Assembly: GCF_938010505.1 (NCBI RefSeq)
Contig: NZ_CALLVP010000132.1
Span: forward strand, 1 to 16,107
Origin: an uncultured Veillonella sp.
GTDB lineage: Bacteria; Bacillota; Negativicutes; Veillonellales; Veillonellaceae
DNA: 16,107 nt
Reading direction: 5' to 3'
The notes below the pieces were generated by a model, which saw nothing but the letters and a program-made list of their open reading frames with translations, was not told the origin of the DNA and made no database searches. Below, in pieces: positions 7,487-13,821 of this stretch. Both the position numbers and the translations under genes were made by a program. Position 1 is the first letter of the stretch. Each line of letters begins with the position of its first letter.

Positions 7487-8791
7487 TTATTCAGCCGCTT
7501 CAGCGCCTTTTGCATTATCAATAATGAATCGAGCTGCTTTTTTGCGAGCTACAGAGCCTGCCAACATAGCTACACGACCTTCTTTTGCAATAATATCCCA
7601 AACTTCTTTAGGATCTGCCCCAAAGTTTTGAGCCATAACGAAGATTTCACGATTCATGTCATCTGGAGTTACTTCGATGCCTTCAGCAGTTGCGATAGCG
7701 TCCAATACTAAATCAGCACGAACGTTCTCAGCTGCAGAATCTTTGTATTCAGAGCGTAAATCTTCAATTGTTTTGTTGGAGAATTTCAAGTAGTCATCAA
7801 GTTTCAAGCCACGGCCTTCCATGTTCATAGCCAATTCTTGAATCATTTGTTCTACGCGATCTTCGATCATCACTTCTGGGATTTCTACAGTTGCATTTTT
7901 AACAGCTGTTTGAATCAAGTCAGCATTGTAAGTATCGATTGCACGACGGGAAGCTTCTTCTTCCATTTTAGTGCGAAGATCTTTTTTCAATTCTTCAATA
8001 GTTTCGTAAGAGCTTGCTTCTTTTGCGAATTCATCATTCAATTCAGGCAATTCTTTACGTTTAATATCATGGATATGAGTTTTGAATTCTGCTTCCTTAC
8101 CAGCAAGTTCTGCTACGAAGTAGTCTTCAGGGAATGTTACTTTTACAGTTACATCATCGCCAGCTTTAGCGCCGATTAATTGATCTTCAAAGCCAGGAAT
8201 GAAGCTACCAGAACCGATTTGTAATGGGTAGGACTTACCTTCACCACCATCAAATGGTTTACCATCAACAGAACCAGCGAAGTCGATTACTGCGAAGTCG
8301 TCTTTTTGGATTGTAGCGCCTTCTTCAGCAACAACCATTTTCGCTTGTTGTTCACGAATATTGTTCAACTGTTCTTCAATTTGTTCATCAGATACTGTAG
8401 CATCTTGTTTTTCTGCTTCTAAGCCTTTGTAATCGCCAAGTTTAACTTCAGGGCGTTTAGTTACAGTTGCTTTGAAAATCAAGTCTTTACCTTCTTCGAA
8501 TTGTTCGCGTTCGATTTCTGGTTCAGATACAGGAACGATATCGTTTTCACGAAGTGCAGCAGTGTAGTTTTGGCTAGCCAATACTTCAAATGCTTCTTCC
8601 AAGATAGCTTCTTTGCCGAAGTTCATTTCTAAAATACGGCGAGGCGCATGGCCCTTACGGAAGCCAGGAATGTTTACTTGACCTGCAATGCGTTTTACAG
8701 CTTGTTTAATGCCTTTATCTACTTCTGCAGCAGGTACTTCAATAGTGAACGTTACTACGTGTTGATCAACAGGATTTACAGTTGCTTTCAT
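7487..8791 (-). CDS. tig: Trigger factor, ribosome-associated chaperone and peptidyl-prolyl isomerase
   Basis: First chaperone to meet nascent chains at the ribosome exit tunnel. The N-terminal ribosome-docking domain carries the signature GFRKGHAPRR (43-52). The FKBP-type isomerase domain spans about 162-245, with VIDFAGSVDGKPFDGG (168-183) and IGSGSFIPGFEDQLIGAKAG (192-211). The helical C-terminal chaperone domain runs from about 250 to 434 and is rich in Glu, Lys and Ala. Total length 434 is typical. The ATG at 8791 follows GAGGAGGA by about 8 nt. It is the first gene of the operon: upstream lie a promoter and then the terminator of the preceding CBS gene. Linkage with clpPX is widespread in bacteria. 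Confidence 0.97.
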   Translation of the reverse strand: MKATVNPVDQHVVTFTIEVPAAEVDKGIKQAVKRIAGQVNIPGFRKGHAPRRILEMNFGKEAILEEAFEVLASQNYTAALRENDIVPVSEPEIEREQFEEGKDLIFKATVTKRPEVKLGDYKGLEAEKQDATVSDEQIEEQLNNIREQQAKMVVAEEGATIQKDDFAVIDFAGSVDGKPFDGGEGKSYPLQIGSGSFIPGFEDQLIGAKAGDDVTVKVTFPEDYFVAELAGKEAEFKTHIHDIKRKELPELNDEFAKEASSYETIEELKKDLRTKMEEEASRRAIDTYNADLIQTAVKNATVEIPEVMIEDRVEQMIQELAMNMEGRGLKLDDYLKFSNKTIEDLRSEYKDSAAENVRADLVLDAIATAEGIEVTPDDMNREIFVMAQNFGADPKEVWDIIAKEGRVAMLAGSVARKKAARFIIDNAKGAEAAE

Positions 8792-8812
8792 TTAAAATAT
8801 GTCCTCCTCAAA

Positions 8813-8825
8813 GGGCAATCTGCCC
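8813..8825 (-). other. tig: Short GC hairpin in the tig leader
   Basis: GGGCA and TGCCC arms (8813-8817 and 8821-8825) enclose a 3-nt loop in the 5' untranslated region, immediately upstream of the GAGGAGGA site. It may stabilise the transcript or modulate translation start; five base pairs is little evidence for a regulator. Confidence 0.35.
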
Positions 8826-8854
8826 AAATTTCTGTAGTATATTATGCACTCCTA

Positions 8855-8883
8855 ATAATAACATAAATGCAAGGTCAATGCAA
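8855..8883 (-). promoter_or_regulatory. Candidate sigma-A promoter of the tig-clpP-clpX operon with tandem AATGCAA repeats
   Basis: On the minus strand TTGCAT (8878-8883) and TATTAT (8855-8860) are separated by 17 nt, a normal -35/-10 layout, placing the start near 8848 and a leader of about 57 nt. The heptamer TTGCATT occurs twice, at 8877-8883 and 8866-8872, 11 bp apart, covering the -35 and spacer. That could be an activator or repressor site. The promoter call is from sequence alone; TTGACC nearby could instead serve as the -35. Confidence 0.5.
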
Positions 8884-8902
8884 TTCTTCTCAATTTACAC
8901 TA

Positions 8903-8930
8903 AAAGACCACCCCAAAATGGGTGGTCTTT
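8903..8930 (-). terminator. Rho-independent terminator after the CBS-domain gene
   Basis: Perfect 11-bp stem (arms 8903-8913 and 8920-8930) with GC-rich centre and 6-nt loop. Read on the minus strand it begins 24 nt after the CBS gene stop and ends in a short T-run (TCTTTTAG). It separates the CBS gene from the tig promoter about 20 nt further on. Confidence 0.85.
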
Positions 8931-8954
8931 ACACATTTTACATAATTATGCTAA

Positions 8955-9410
8955 TTAGTTATCTTTAGCAATCAACTTGATAATGTCACGACGAGACAAA
9001 ATACCGATTAAGCGGTACTCCTTATCTACAACAGGTATATTTTTCAAATGTTGATCAAGCATAACCGATACAATTTCTTCTACATCTTTATCCGGTGTAG
9101 TTGTAATCACTTCATCGGTCATCAACTCATGAACATGAGATGCCAATAATTTTTTGAACTGCGCATTATACTCACCGATGCCATTGTAATAGATGCTAGC
9201 GCCTAATACATTAACATAGTGAGGCACATGAGGACGTACTTTTTTATAAAGTAAATCACCTTCAGAGATAATACCTAACAACTTATTATTATCATCCACT
9301 ACGGACACGGCTGTTAAATTATATTTAACCAATAAATCAGCCACATCAGAAATCGGCGCATCTTTGCCAACAGTAACAGGGTATTTATTCATTACTTCTT
9401 GGATCTTCAT
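8955..9410 (-). CDS. Stand-alone tandem CBS-domain protein
   Basis: A 151-residue soluble protein made of two CBS domains and nothing else. The first covers about 1-57 (IQEVMNKYPVTVGKD ... GIISEGDLL) and the second about 93-149 (VHELMTDEVITTTPD ... GILSRRDIIKL). Between them is a linker of about 35 residues with aromatic residues (HVPHYVNVLG, 61-70), common in this kind of small CBS protein. CBS pairs (Bateman modules) bind adenosine nucleotides such as AMP, ATP or S-adenosylmethionine and usually regulate partner proteins; ligand and partner here are unknown. The ATG at 9410 has a strong AAGGAGGA site. The gene is monocistronic: its own terminator follows and a 111-nt leader region with an 11-bp inverted repeat precedes it. 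Confidence 0.93.
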   Translation of the reverse strand: MKIQEVMNKYPVTVGKDAPISDVADLLVKYNLTAVSVVDDNNKLLGIISEGDLLYKKVRPHVPHYVNVLGASIYYNGIGEYNAQFKKLLASHVHELMTDEVITTTPDKDVEEIVSVMLDQHLKNIPVVDKEYRLIGILSRRDIIKLIAKDN

Positions 9411-9440
9411 AGTGAATTCCTCCTTACAAATACATCTTGC

Positions 9441-9471
9441 TTTATTATACTATTCGCCACAGTATAATAAA
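9441..9471 (-). promoter_or_regulatory. 11-bp inverted repeat with TATAAT boxes upstream of the CBS gene; possible operator/promoter
   Basis: TTTATTATACT (9441-9451) and AGTATAATAAA (9461-9471) are exact reverse complements around a 9-nt GC-richer spacer. Each arm holds a TATAAT-like box, so the site carries a -10-like sequence on both strands. A further TATAAT on the minus strand lies at 9491-9496. No good -35 was found for either, so the exact promoter is uncertain. The repeat sits 31-61 nt before the CBS start codon, a natural place for a dimeric repressor. As a terminator for rlmH it would be weak, lacking GC in the stem and a T-run. Confidence 0.45.
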
Positions 9472-9521
9472 ACTCCTTTTTTCTGAAAGTATTATACAAA
9501 TAATTTTTAAGTCTACGTCTT

Positions 9522-10001
9522 CTACCAATGATAAGGTTCATTACGATTGATTTTTGATGCTCGATAAATTTGTTCTACAAGTAGCAATCGAACCATTTGA
9601 TGAGTAAAAGTCATAGGGCTAAAAGATAATTTATAATTTGCAGCCTGACGTAATGTATCACTCACCCCAAAGGCACCACCAATAATGAAAGCCATATCGC
9701 TAACACCATCCACCTCAAGCTTAGATACCGTCTTAGCGAGTTCTTCAGAGGACATCGTTTTGCCGTACACGTCAAGTAATACGGTATACGCATTTTTAGG
9801 GACCGCTTTTAATAAACGGTCTCCTTCTTCTGCAACGACTTGTTTGCGATCCGCATCACTCGGCTTATCTCCAATTTTACTTTCATTCAGCTCTGTAATT
9901 GTAATGCCACCATAGGGGCGCATACGTTTCACAAACTCTGCTACGCCCTCACGTAAATAAGCATCCTTCAATTTGCCGATACAGACTACATAAAATCTCA
10001 T
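9522..10001 (-). CDS. rlmH: 23S rRNA (pseudouridine1915-N3)-methyltransferase RlmH
   Basis: SPOUT-class methyltransferase that uses S-adenosylmethionine to methylate pseudouridine 1915 in helix 69 of 23S rRNA, acting on the assembled 70S ribosome. At 159 residues it is exactly family size. The protein opens with the typical MRFYVVCIGKLK. The knot region carries FIIGGAFG (105-112), where cofactor binds. The C-terminal signature is complete: SFSPMTFTHQMVRLLLVEQI (127-146) and then ending in RNEPYHW. The ATG at 10001 follows a GAGAGGT site and lies only 2 nt after the stop of the metallo-hydrolase gene, so the two are co-transcribed. This pairing resembles the end of the yycFGHIJ (walRK) region in other Firmicutes, though no walRK genes lie in this window. 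Confidence 0.98.
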   Translation of the reverse strand: MRFYVVCIGKLKDAYLREGVAEFVKRMRPYGGITITELNESKIGDKPSDADRKQVVAEEGDRLLKAVPKNAYTVLLDVYGKTMSSEELAKTVSKLEVDGVSDMAFIIGGAFGVSDTLRQAANYKLSFSPMTFTHQMVRLLLVEQIYRASKINRNEPYHW

Positions 10002-10003
10002 TT

Positions 10004-10810
10004 TTACCTCTCCACAGATTGGATGGACACAATTTCATTAGGCTGACCATGTTGTAACTTCATTTCAGGTCCAATACGAACACCACCATCAACAAGCATT
10101 TTGCCAATGGTTTGAGTAACGAGGACAACATTATTATTATTTTCAGAACGATGGGCCAATATAACTTGCATAAAATCAGGACGTTTCATCATGAGCAGTG
10201 CTTGCGCTGCCATTTCATTACTCAAATGGCCTTCATCACTAACCACCCTTTGTTTCAAAAACGGCTGATATGGTCCGAATCGCAACATATGAGGATCATA
10301 ATTCGCCTCTAGCACTAACAGAGTCGTATCATCAATTCTACGTAAAATATCATCTGAAATCACGCCTGTATCAGTAACAACAGTTGCCTTATCGTTCCCA
10401 GCAAACACATTTATGCCAATTGGATCAGCCGCATCATGACTTACCGAAAAAGGTTCTACTATAAGGCTTCCCAACGTTAAACTACCCTTTGTAAGCTCGA
10501 TTAATCGACTCTTTGGTACGATTAACTTATCTTGGATTTCACGCCAGGTGCCCTGCTTCGTATACACAGGAATATCAAATCGTTTTAGTAATTGTTGTAG
10601 TCCCGCAATATGATCACTATGTTCATGACTGACAAATATGCCCTCTACCTGTGCCATATCTATATGCAATTCTTTTAACCCATTGACGATGCGCCGACAA
10701 CTAATGCCTACATCGTGCAATATGACGGAGTTCCCTTTTTTTATCACTGTACAATTGCCCTTGCTACCACTGGCAAGGACATGGACCTCCAACGGCGAGG
10801 ATTCACTCAT
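10004..10810 (-). CDS. yycJ: Metallo-beta-lactamase-fold hydrolase, YycJ/WalJ family
   Basis: Metal-dependent hydrolase of the MBL fold. Counting from the ATG at 10810 (268 residues), the metal motif HEHSDH occupies 62-67. Further likely ligands are His125 (VSHDAADP), Asp147 (TDTG), His195 (GHLSN) and His220 (AHRSENNN). The opening VHVLASGSKGNCTVI and the GHLSN/LAHRSENNN motifs are diagnostic of the YycJ/WalJ group. Members are linked to double-stranded DNA exonuclease activity and to cell-wall/WalRK regulation, but the physiological substrate is not settled. A TTG codon immediately precedes the ATG; GGAG lies 7 nt from the ATG and only 4 from the TTG, favouring ATG. It is followed by rlmH after 2 nt. 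No clear terminator separates it from the upstream RuBisCO-like gene, 86 nt away. Confidence 0.93.
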   Translation of the reverse strand: MSESSPLEVHVLASGSKGNCTVIKKGNSVILHDVGISCRRIVNGLKELHIDMAQVEGIFVSHEHSDHIAGLQQLLKRFDIPVYTKQGTWREIQDKLIVPKSRLIELTKGSLTLGSLIVEPFSVSHDAADPIGINVFAGNDKATVVTDTGVISDDILRRIDDTTLLVLEANYDPHMLRFGPYQPFLKQRVVSDEGHLSNEMAAQALLMMKRPDFMQVILAHRSENNNNVVLVTQTIGKMLVDGGVRIGPEMKLQHGQPNEIVSIQSVER

Positions 10811-10817
10811 CAAAACA

Positions 10818-10821
10818 CTCC
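10818..10821 (-). promoter_or_regulatory. Ribosome binding site selecting ATG over the adjacent TTG for the YycJ-type gene
   Basis: GGAG on the minus strand with a 7-nt gap to the ATG at 10810. The in-frame TTG at 10811-10813 would leave only 4 nt, which is tight. Confidence 0.55.
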
Positions 10822-10896
10822 ATATATTAAATCATAAAATTTGTTCATAATTATTATTTACTGTGAAAGTCAATATCCATCAACAAATAGAACTCC

Positions 10897-12087
10897 TTAT
10901 GCTCTATTTTCGGACAATTCACTTAGTCGTTCCACAAAGTATGCCATATTAGATTCAATGTCCGGACCTCTGCGGAACATGTCTCCACCAACGAGGAACA
11001 TTGTATCATTGCCGTACAACGCAACAAGTTCATTGAGTCGAGCATCTGTAACGCCACCACCCGGTGCTGGGCAAGCTGCTTTCATCAAACCTATTGGTCG
11101 TTTAATGTAAGAGGAAATTCTCTTGCATTGTTCCTCTGTAAAAGTAAAGCGTCCACCATAAGATACGAAGATTGGCATATCGGCCCCAAAGATACGAGGC
11201 AAGAGACCTAGTTGTAAATAATCGGCTACACCAGATACACCAGGACTTACAAATCCACCAGAGTAAGCTGGATGATGAATAATAGGCAATCGTAATTTCT
11301 CATCAGTAGCTAATTTGTGTAACCAACCAAAACCAACGAGGCCTGAGGCCACCATAAGGGCTGTAGCACCAGCCTCTTTAGCAAAATAAGCGCGTTCTAA
11401 TACCTCTGTACCATCACCAGATACATTTGCTGCATACAAAGTATGTGTACCATGTGTAGCATTCATTTCTTGTACCATAGCAGCACATTGTTTTACGCGA
11501 TCTTTATATTGAGAGAATGACTGATTAGAAATACCATGATCATCCTTTATGACGTCTGCCCCACCGCGTGTATAAGCACCACACATGCGAGCCAATTCCT
11601 CGTTTGGTGTTCCCATCGGCTTTACAACGGCTTGAATCATTGGGCGCGTCGGAGTTTCCACTAAACGACGAATTCCTTGTAAGCCAAATTGTGGGCCCTT
11701 AAACACATCGTTAAGTGTTGGACATAGTTCAATATCCACAACCCAAATATGTGGCTGTAACGAAGAATTGCCAAAAATAACATTTAAAAATTGTGTGGCC
11801 TCTAAGGCCGTAGTATCTACGTGATATGAAATACGAGCCAAATAATAACGAGAGGCATCAATTACAGTATTTGGCATTACGCCTACATTGGCATATGTAG
11901 AATCTTTTGGCATAGGGTCAATAGATTCCAATCGACCAGTTACGGTTTCTTTGATATATGGATCTGTTACAAACTCATAAGGAAATTCTATGGTTTGCTC
12001 TACTTGAACCGCCCAAGCAATTGATTTTGCTTCTTCATATGTACTCGCTTCTATTCTATATGTAACTATAAATCGCTCGTCTTTCAT
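10897..12087 (-). CDS. RuBisCO-like protein (form IV-type large-subunit homologue)
   Basis: The 396-residue protein has the layout of the RuBisCO large-chain superfamily: an N-terminal ferredoxin-like domain (about 1-130) and a C-terminal barrel. Recognisable segments are FGLQGIRR (134-141), VVKPMGTP (154-161, where RuBisCO has KPK), GGADVIKDDHG (175-185, the carbamylated-lysine motif, usually KDDE), HHPAYSGG (271-278), PAPGGGV (341-347) and VGGDMFRRGPD (366-376). The carbamate lysine (K181) and first aspartates remain, but the last acidic metal ligand is His184 and the second KPK lysine is Met158, so it should not be a CO2-fixing enzyme. Known relatives act as enolases in methionine salvage or on apionate-pathway phosphates; function here is unknown. 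The ATG at 12087 is chosen for its AAGGAGA site over an upstream TTG at 12105. It lies between two transcription units. Confidence 0.9.
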   Translation of the reverse strand: MKDERFIVTYRIEASTYEEAKSIAWAVQVEQTIEFPYEFVTDPYIKETVTGRLESIDPMPKDSTYANVGVMPNTVIDASRYYLARISYHVDTTALEATQFLNVIFGNSSLQPHIWVVDIELCPTLNDVFKGPQFGLQGIRRLVETPTRPMIQAVVKPMGTPNEELARMCGAYTRGGADVIKDDHGISNQSFSQYKDRVKQCAAMVQEMNATHGTHTLYAANVSGDGTEVLERAYFAKEAGATALMVASGLVGFGWLHKLATDEKLRLPIIHHPAYSGGFVSPGVSGVADYLQLGLLPRIFGADMPIFVSYGGRFTFTEEQCKRISSYIKRPIGLMKAACPAPGGGVTDARLNELVALYGNDTMFLVGGDMFRRGPDIESNMAYFVERLSELSENRA

Positions 12088-12093
12088 AATGCG

Positions 12094-12100
12094 TCTCCTT
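12094..12100 (-). promoter_or_regulatory. Ribosome binding site setting the start of the RuBisCO-like gene
   Basis: AAGGAGA on the minus strand, 6 nt before the ATG at 12087. An in-frame TTG at 12105 lies upstream of and would be translated through this site, so it is unlikely to be the start. Confidence 0.75.
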
Positions 12101-12117
12101 TGCAATAATATTATTTA

Positions 12118-12128
12118 ATTATATACCA
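12118..12128 (-). promoter_or_regulatory. Candidate extended -10 promoter for the RuBisCO-like gene
   Basis: On the minus strand the bases read TGGTATATAAT, which offers an extended -10 (TG-N-TATATA) or a perfect TATAAT at 12118-12123. No good -35 is present. It lies about 30 nt before the ATG and directly after the terminator of the permease gene, where a promoter is needed. Confidence 0.45.
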
Positions 12129-12150
12129 AAGTGGTACACGATTCCACACA

Positions 12151-12185
12151 AAAAGGCATCACTCTAAACTAGAGTGATGCCTTTT
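12151..12185 (-). terminator. Strong rho-independent terminator after the nucleobase permease
   Basis: Perfect 16-bp stem (arms 12151-12166 and 12170-12185) with a 3-nt loop. On the minus strand it ends in CCTTTTTG, a five-T tail. It lies about 105 nt downstream of the permease stop and separates the permease/hydroxylase unit from the RuBisCO-like gene. Confidence 0.9.
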
Positions 12186-12289
12186 AAAAGAGCGAAAACA
12201 TGTACATAGATATTTTACCTATACAAACAAGGTTTCTACTAAGAGACCATACATGTAATCGTATGAGAGTAAACTCATCTAACTATATC
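12186..12289 (-). other. 104-nt permease 3' untranslated region
   Basis: This stretch between the permease stop and its terminator has no supported gene. It contains a small ATGAG/CTCAT hairpin (12263-12267 with 12274-12278) and two copies of the palindrome ACATGT. Nothing identifies a small RNA, but the length is larger than needed for a plain terminator spacer. Confidence 0.3.
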
Positions 12290-13675
12290 TTATTGGTAGA
12301 AATGTTTAGGATAACCTTTGAATCGTGTGAAGTGACGATATTTACGAGTCGCACGATTAGGTTCGTTAACAGTTTTGTAACCGAAGCCGTTAAATATAAC
12401 ATTTAGAAGAACGGCAATGATACTACCTGCTGTGATACCGGATTTCAAAAGAATTTGAGCCCAATCTGGGAAATGTGCGTAGAAGTTAGGCGCAGCTAGA
12501 GGAATCATAGATACCCCAATACTAATCGCCACAAGCATCAAGTTATAGTTACCATCGAAGCTAACCTTACCAAGGGAACGAATGCCACTGGCAATAATCA
12601 TACCGAACATGGCAATCCCTGCACCGCCTAATACGGCGTTTGGAATACAAGCTACGATAGCTGCTAATTTAGGGAAAAGACCTAATAAAATAAGAATAAC
12701 ACCAGATGCTGCTACAACGAAGCGACTCTTTACGCGTGTTACCGCGATAAGGCCTACGTTTTGAGCGAATGCTGTGTAAGGGAAGCTGTTAAGAATACCA
12801 CCGATAAGAGTAGATAAGCCATCAGCACGAAGTACTGCAGCCAACTCTTTTTGACCGATAGGTTTATCAACGATTTCGCCTACAGCAATACTATCACCAG
12901 TTGTTTCAACCATAACTACGAGCATTACAATGATCATAGAAATGATAGAAGCAAAGTCAAAAGTTGGAAGACCAAAGTAAAATGGTGTTACAATGGATAT
13001 CCACTGGGAACGCCCTACTTCGGAGAAGTCAGTAATACCACAAATCATAGCAATAGCTGTGCCAAGAATAAGACCTACTAAGATTGCTAGATTACCAATG
13101 AATCCTTTACCAAATCGATAGGTTACAATAACAAGAATAAATGTAGCTACACCAAGAGCAATATTTAGAGGATCACCAAAGTTCGGATTACCTGCACCGC
13201 CGCCCATCCATTTAACTGCTACTGGCATTAAATTGATACCAATAATAGTAATGATAGTACCTGTTACTACAGGCGGGAATAGACGAATTAAACGGCTAAA
13301 GAATGGAGCCACAAGGAATGTAAAGAGACCGGCTATAATAATCGCACCATAGATAGTTGTAATATCATGCTGCTGACCAATCATAATCATTGGGCCTACA
13401 GAAGCAAATGTTACACCTTGAATAAGAGGAATACGACCACCGATAGGGCCAAACCCCAATGTTTGAATTAATGTAGCAACACCACATGTAAACAAGTCGG
13501 CCGTAATCAAACGAATCAAGTCTTCAATAGGTAAGTTCATCGCTTGTGCGATGATGATTGGTACTGCAACCGCACCAGCATACATAGCTAATACGTGCTG
13601 CAAACCATAAGCAAATAATTGCGGAATTGGCAGCATACCATCTACATGGTCGACACCAGATACACCTTTACTCAT
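12290..13675 (-). CDS. NCS2-family nucleobase (xanthine/uric acid-type) permease
   Basis: Inner-membrane nucleobase:cation symporter-2 protein of 461 residues with about 12-14 hydrophobic segments. Counting from the ATG at 13675, the early LQHVLAMYAGAVAVP (25-39) is the NCS2 signature found in XanQ, PbuX and UacT relatives. ETTGDSIAVGEIV (257-269) and NSFPYTAFAQNVGLIAVTRV (296-315) carry the Glu and Gln-Asn residues that bind substrate in XanQ. The second motif ends in KSR and favours the xanthine/urate branch over uracil (UraA); exact substrate remains inferred. The ATG has an ideal GAGGTGA site; a GTG three codons earlier lies inside that site and is rejected. It follows the molybdenum hydroxylase gene after 146 nt, suggesting import of the purine that enzyme oxidises. 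Confidence 0.93.
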   Translation of the reverse strand: MSKGVSGVDHVDGMLPIPQLFAYGLQHVLAMYAGAVAVPIIIAQAMNLPIEDLIRLITADLFTCGVATLIQTLGFGPIGGRIPLIQGVTFASVGPMIMIGQQHDITTIYGAIIIAGLFTFLVAPFFSRLIRLFPPVVTGTIITIIGINLMPVAVKWMGGGAGNPNFGDPLNIALGVATFILVIVTYRFGKGFIGNLAILVGLILGTAIAMICGITDFSEVGRSQWISIVTPFYFGLPTFDFASIISMIIVMLVVMVETTGDSIAVGEIVDKPIGQKELAAVLRADGLSTLIGGILNSFPYTAFAQNVGLIAVTRVKSRFVVAASGVILILLGLFPKLAAIVACIPNAVLGGAGIAMFGMIIASGIRSLGKVSFDGNYNLMLVAISIGVSMIPLAAPNFYAHFPDWAQILLKSGITAGSIIAVLLNVIFNGFGYKTVNEPNRATRKYRHFTRFKGYPKHFYQ

Positions 13676-13680
13676 AAGAA

Positions 13681-13687
13681 TCACCTC
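13681..13687 (-). promoter_or_regulatory. Ribosome binding site setting the permease start
   Basis: GAGGTGA on the minus strand, 5 nt before the ATG at 13675. The upstream in-frame GTG (13682-13684) is part of this site and so cannot be the likely start. Confidence 0.75.
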
Positions 13688-13728
13688 ATATCTTACGTTT
13701 TAGTTACTAGTTAAATAATATAGTCATA

Positions 13729-13744
13729 CTATCGTACATGATAG
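13729..13744 (-). promoter_or_regulatory. Small inverted repeat upstream of the permease, possible operator
   Basis: CTATC and GATAG arms flank a 6-nt spacer. On the minus strand it is followed by TATATT (about 13718-13723), a possible -10 box with no convincing -35. A purine-responsive regulator binding here is conceivable, but five-base arms are weak evidence. Confidence 0.25.
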
Positions 13745-13781
13745 AGTTTAGAAATCTCATCGACTTCACGTGGGAACCTTG

Positions 13782-13809
13782 ATGGCTAGGGGCAAACGCC
13801 CCTACCCAT
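13782..13809 (-). other. GC-rich hairpin between the hydroxylase stop and the permease
   Basis: ATGG-C-TAGGGGC and GCCCCTA-C-CCAT pair to form an 11-bp stem with one symmetric mismatch and a 4-nt loop (13794-13797). It begins 12 nt after the hydroxylase stop. No T-run follows, so it is not a normal intrinsic terminator; it could be a partial terminator, an mRNA-stability element or part of a longer structured leader for the permease. Confidence 0.5.
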
Positions 13810-13821
13810 TAAGCAAATATT

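Noticed and set aside
7838..8179. A 113-codon antisense open frame inside tig, rich in Phe, Cys and Ser.
   Set aside because: This is the expected reverse complement of Glu/Lys/Ala-rich trigger factor coding sequence. It has no ribosome binding site or promoter of its own.
8873..8878. GGTCAA near the tig promoter as a CtsR operator.
   Set aside because: CtsR sites need two tandem GGTCAAA heptamers about 3 nt apart; only one imperfect half is present. No CIRCE element (TTAGCACTC-N9-GAGTGCTAA) was seen either.
10845..10873. TTGACT (10868-10873) upstream of the YycJ-type gene as a -35 box.
   Set aside because: At 17-nt spacing the -10 position reads TTATGA, and the better AATTAT is at 15 nt; neither is convincing. 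The gene may simply be read from the RuBisCO-like promoter, since no terminator lies between them.
10854..10880. An 8-codon open frame (MDIDFHSK) on the minus strand between the RuBisCO-like gene and the YycJ-type gene, as a possible leader peptide.
   Set aside because: The nearest GGAG lies about 12 nt upstream, which is too far, the frame has no attenuator-like codon run, and there is no alternative hairpin pair after it.
12091..12105. TTG at 12105 as the start of the RuBisCO-like gene, adding six residues.
   Set aside because: The added codons are the ribosome binding site itself; the ATG at 12087 has the correct spacing.
12200..12406. A plus-strand open frame of 68 codons overlapping the permease 3' end.
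   Set aside because: It overlaps the conserved permease sequence antisense, has no good Shine-Dalgarno and starts just past a terminator stem; no support for a gene.
13676..13821. Purine riboswitch upstream of the permease.
   Set aside because: The conserved core stretches of the guanine/adenine riboswitch are not present in this gap; only unrelated hairpins are seen.
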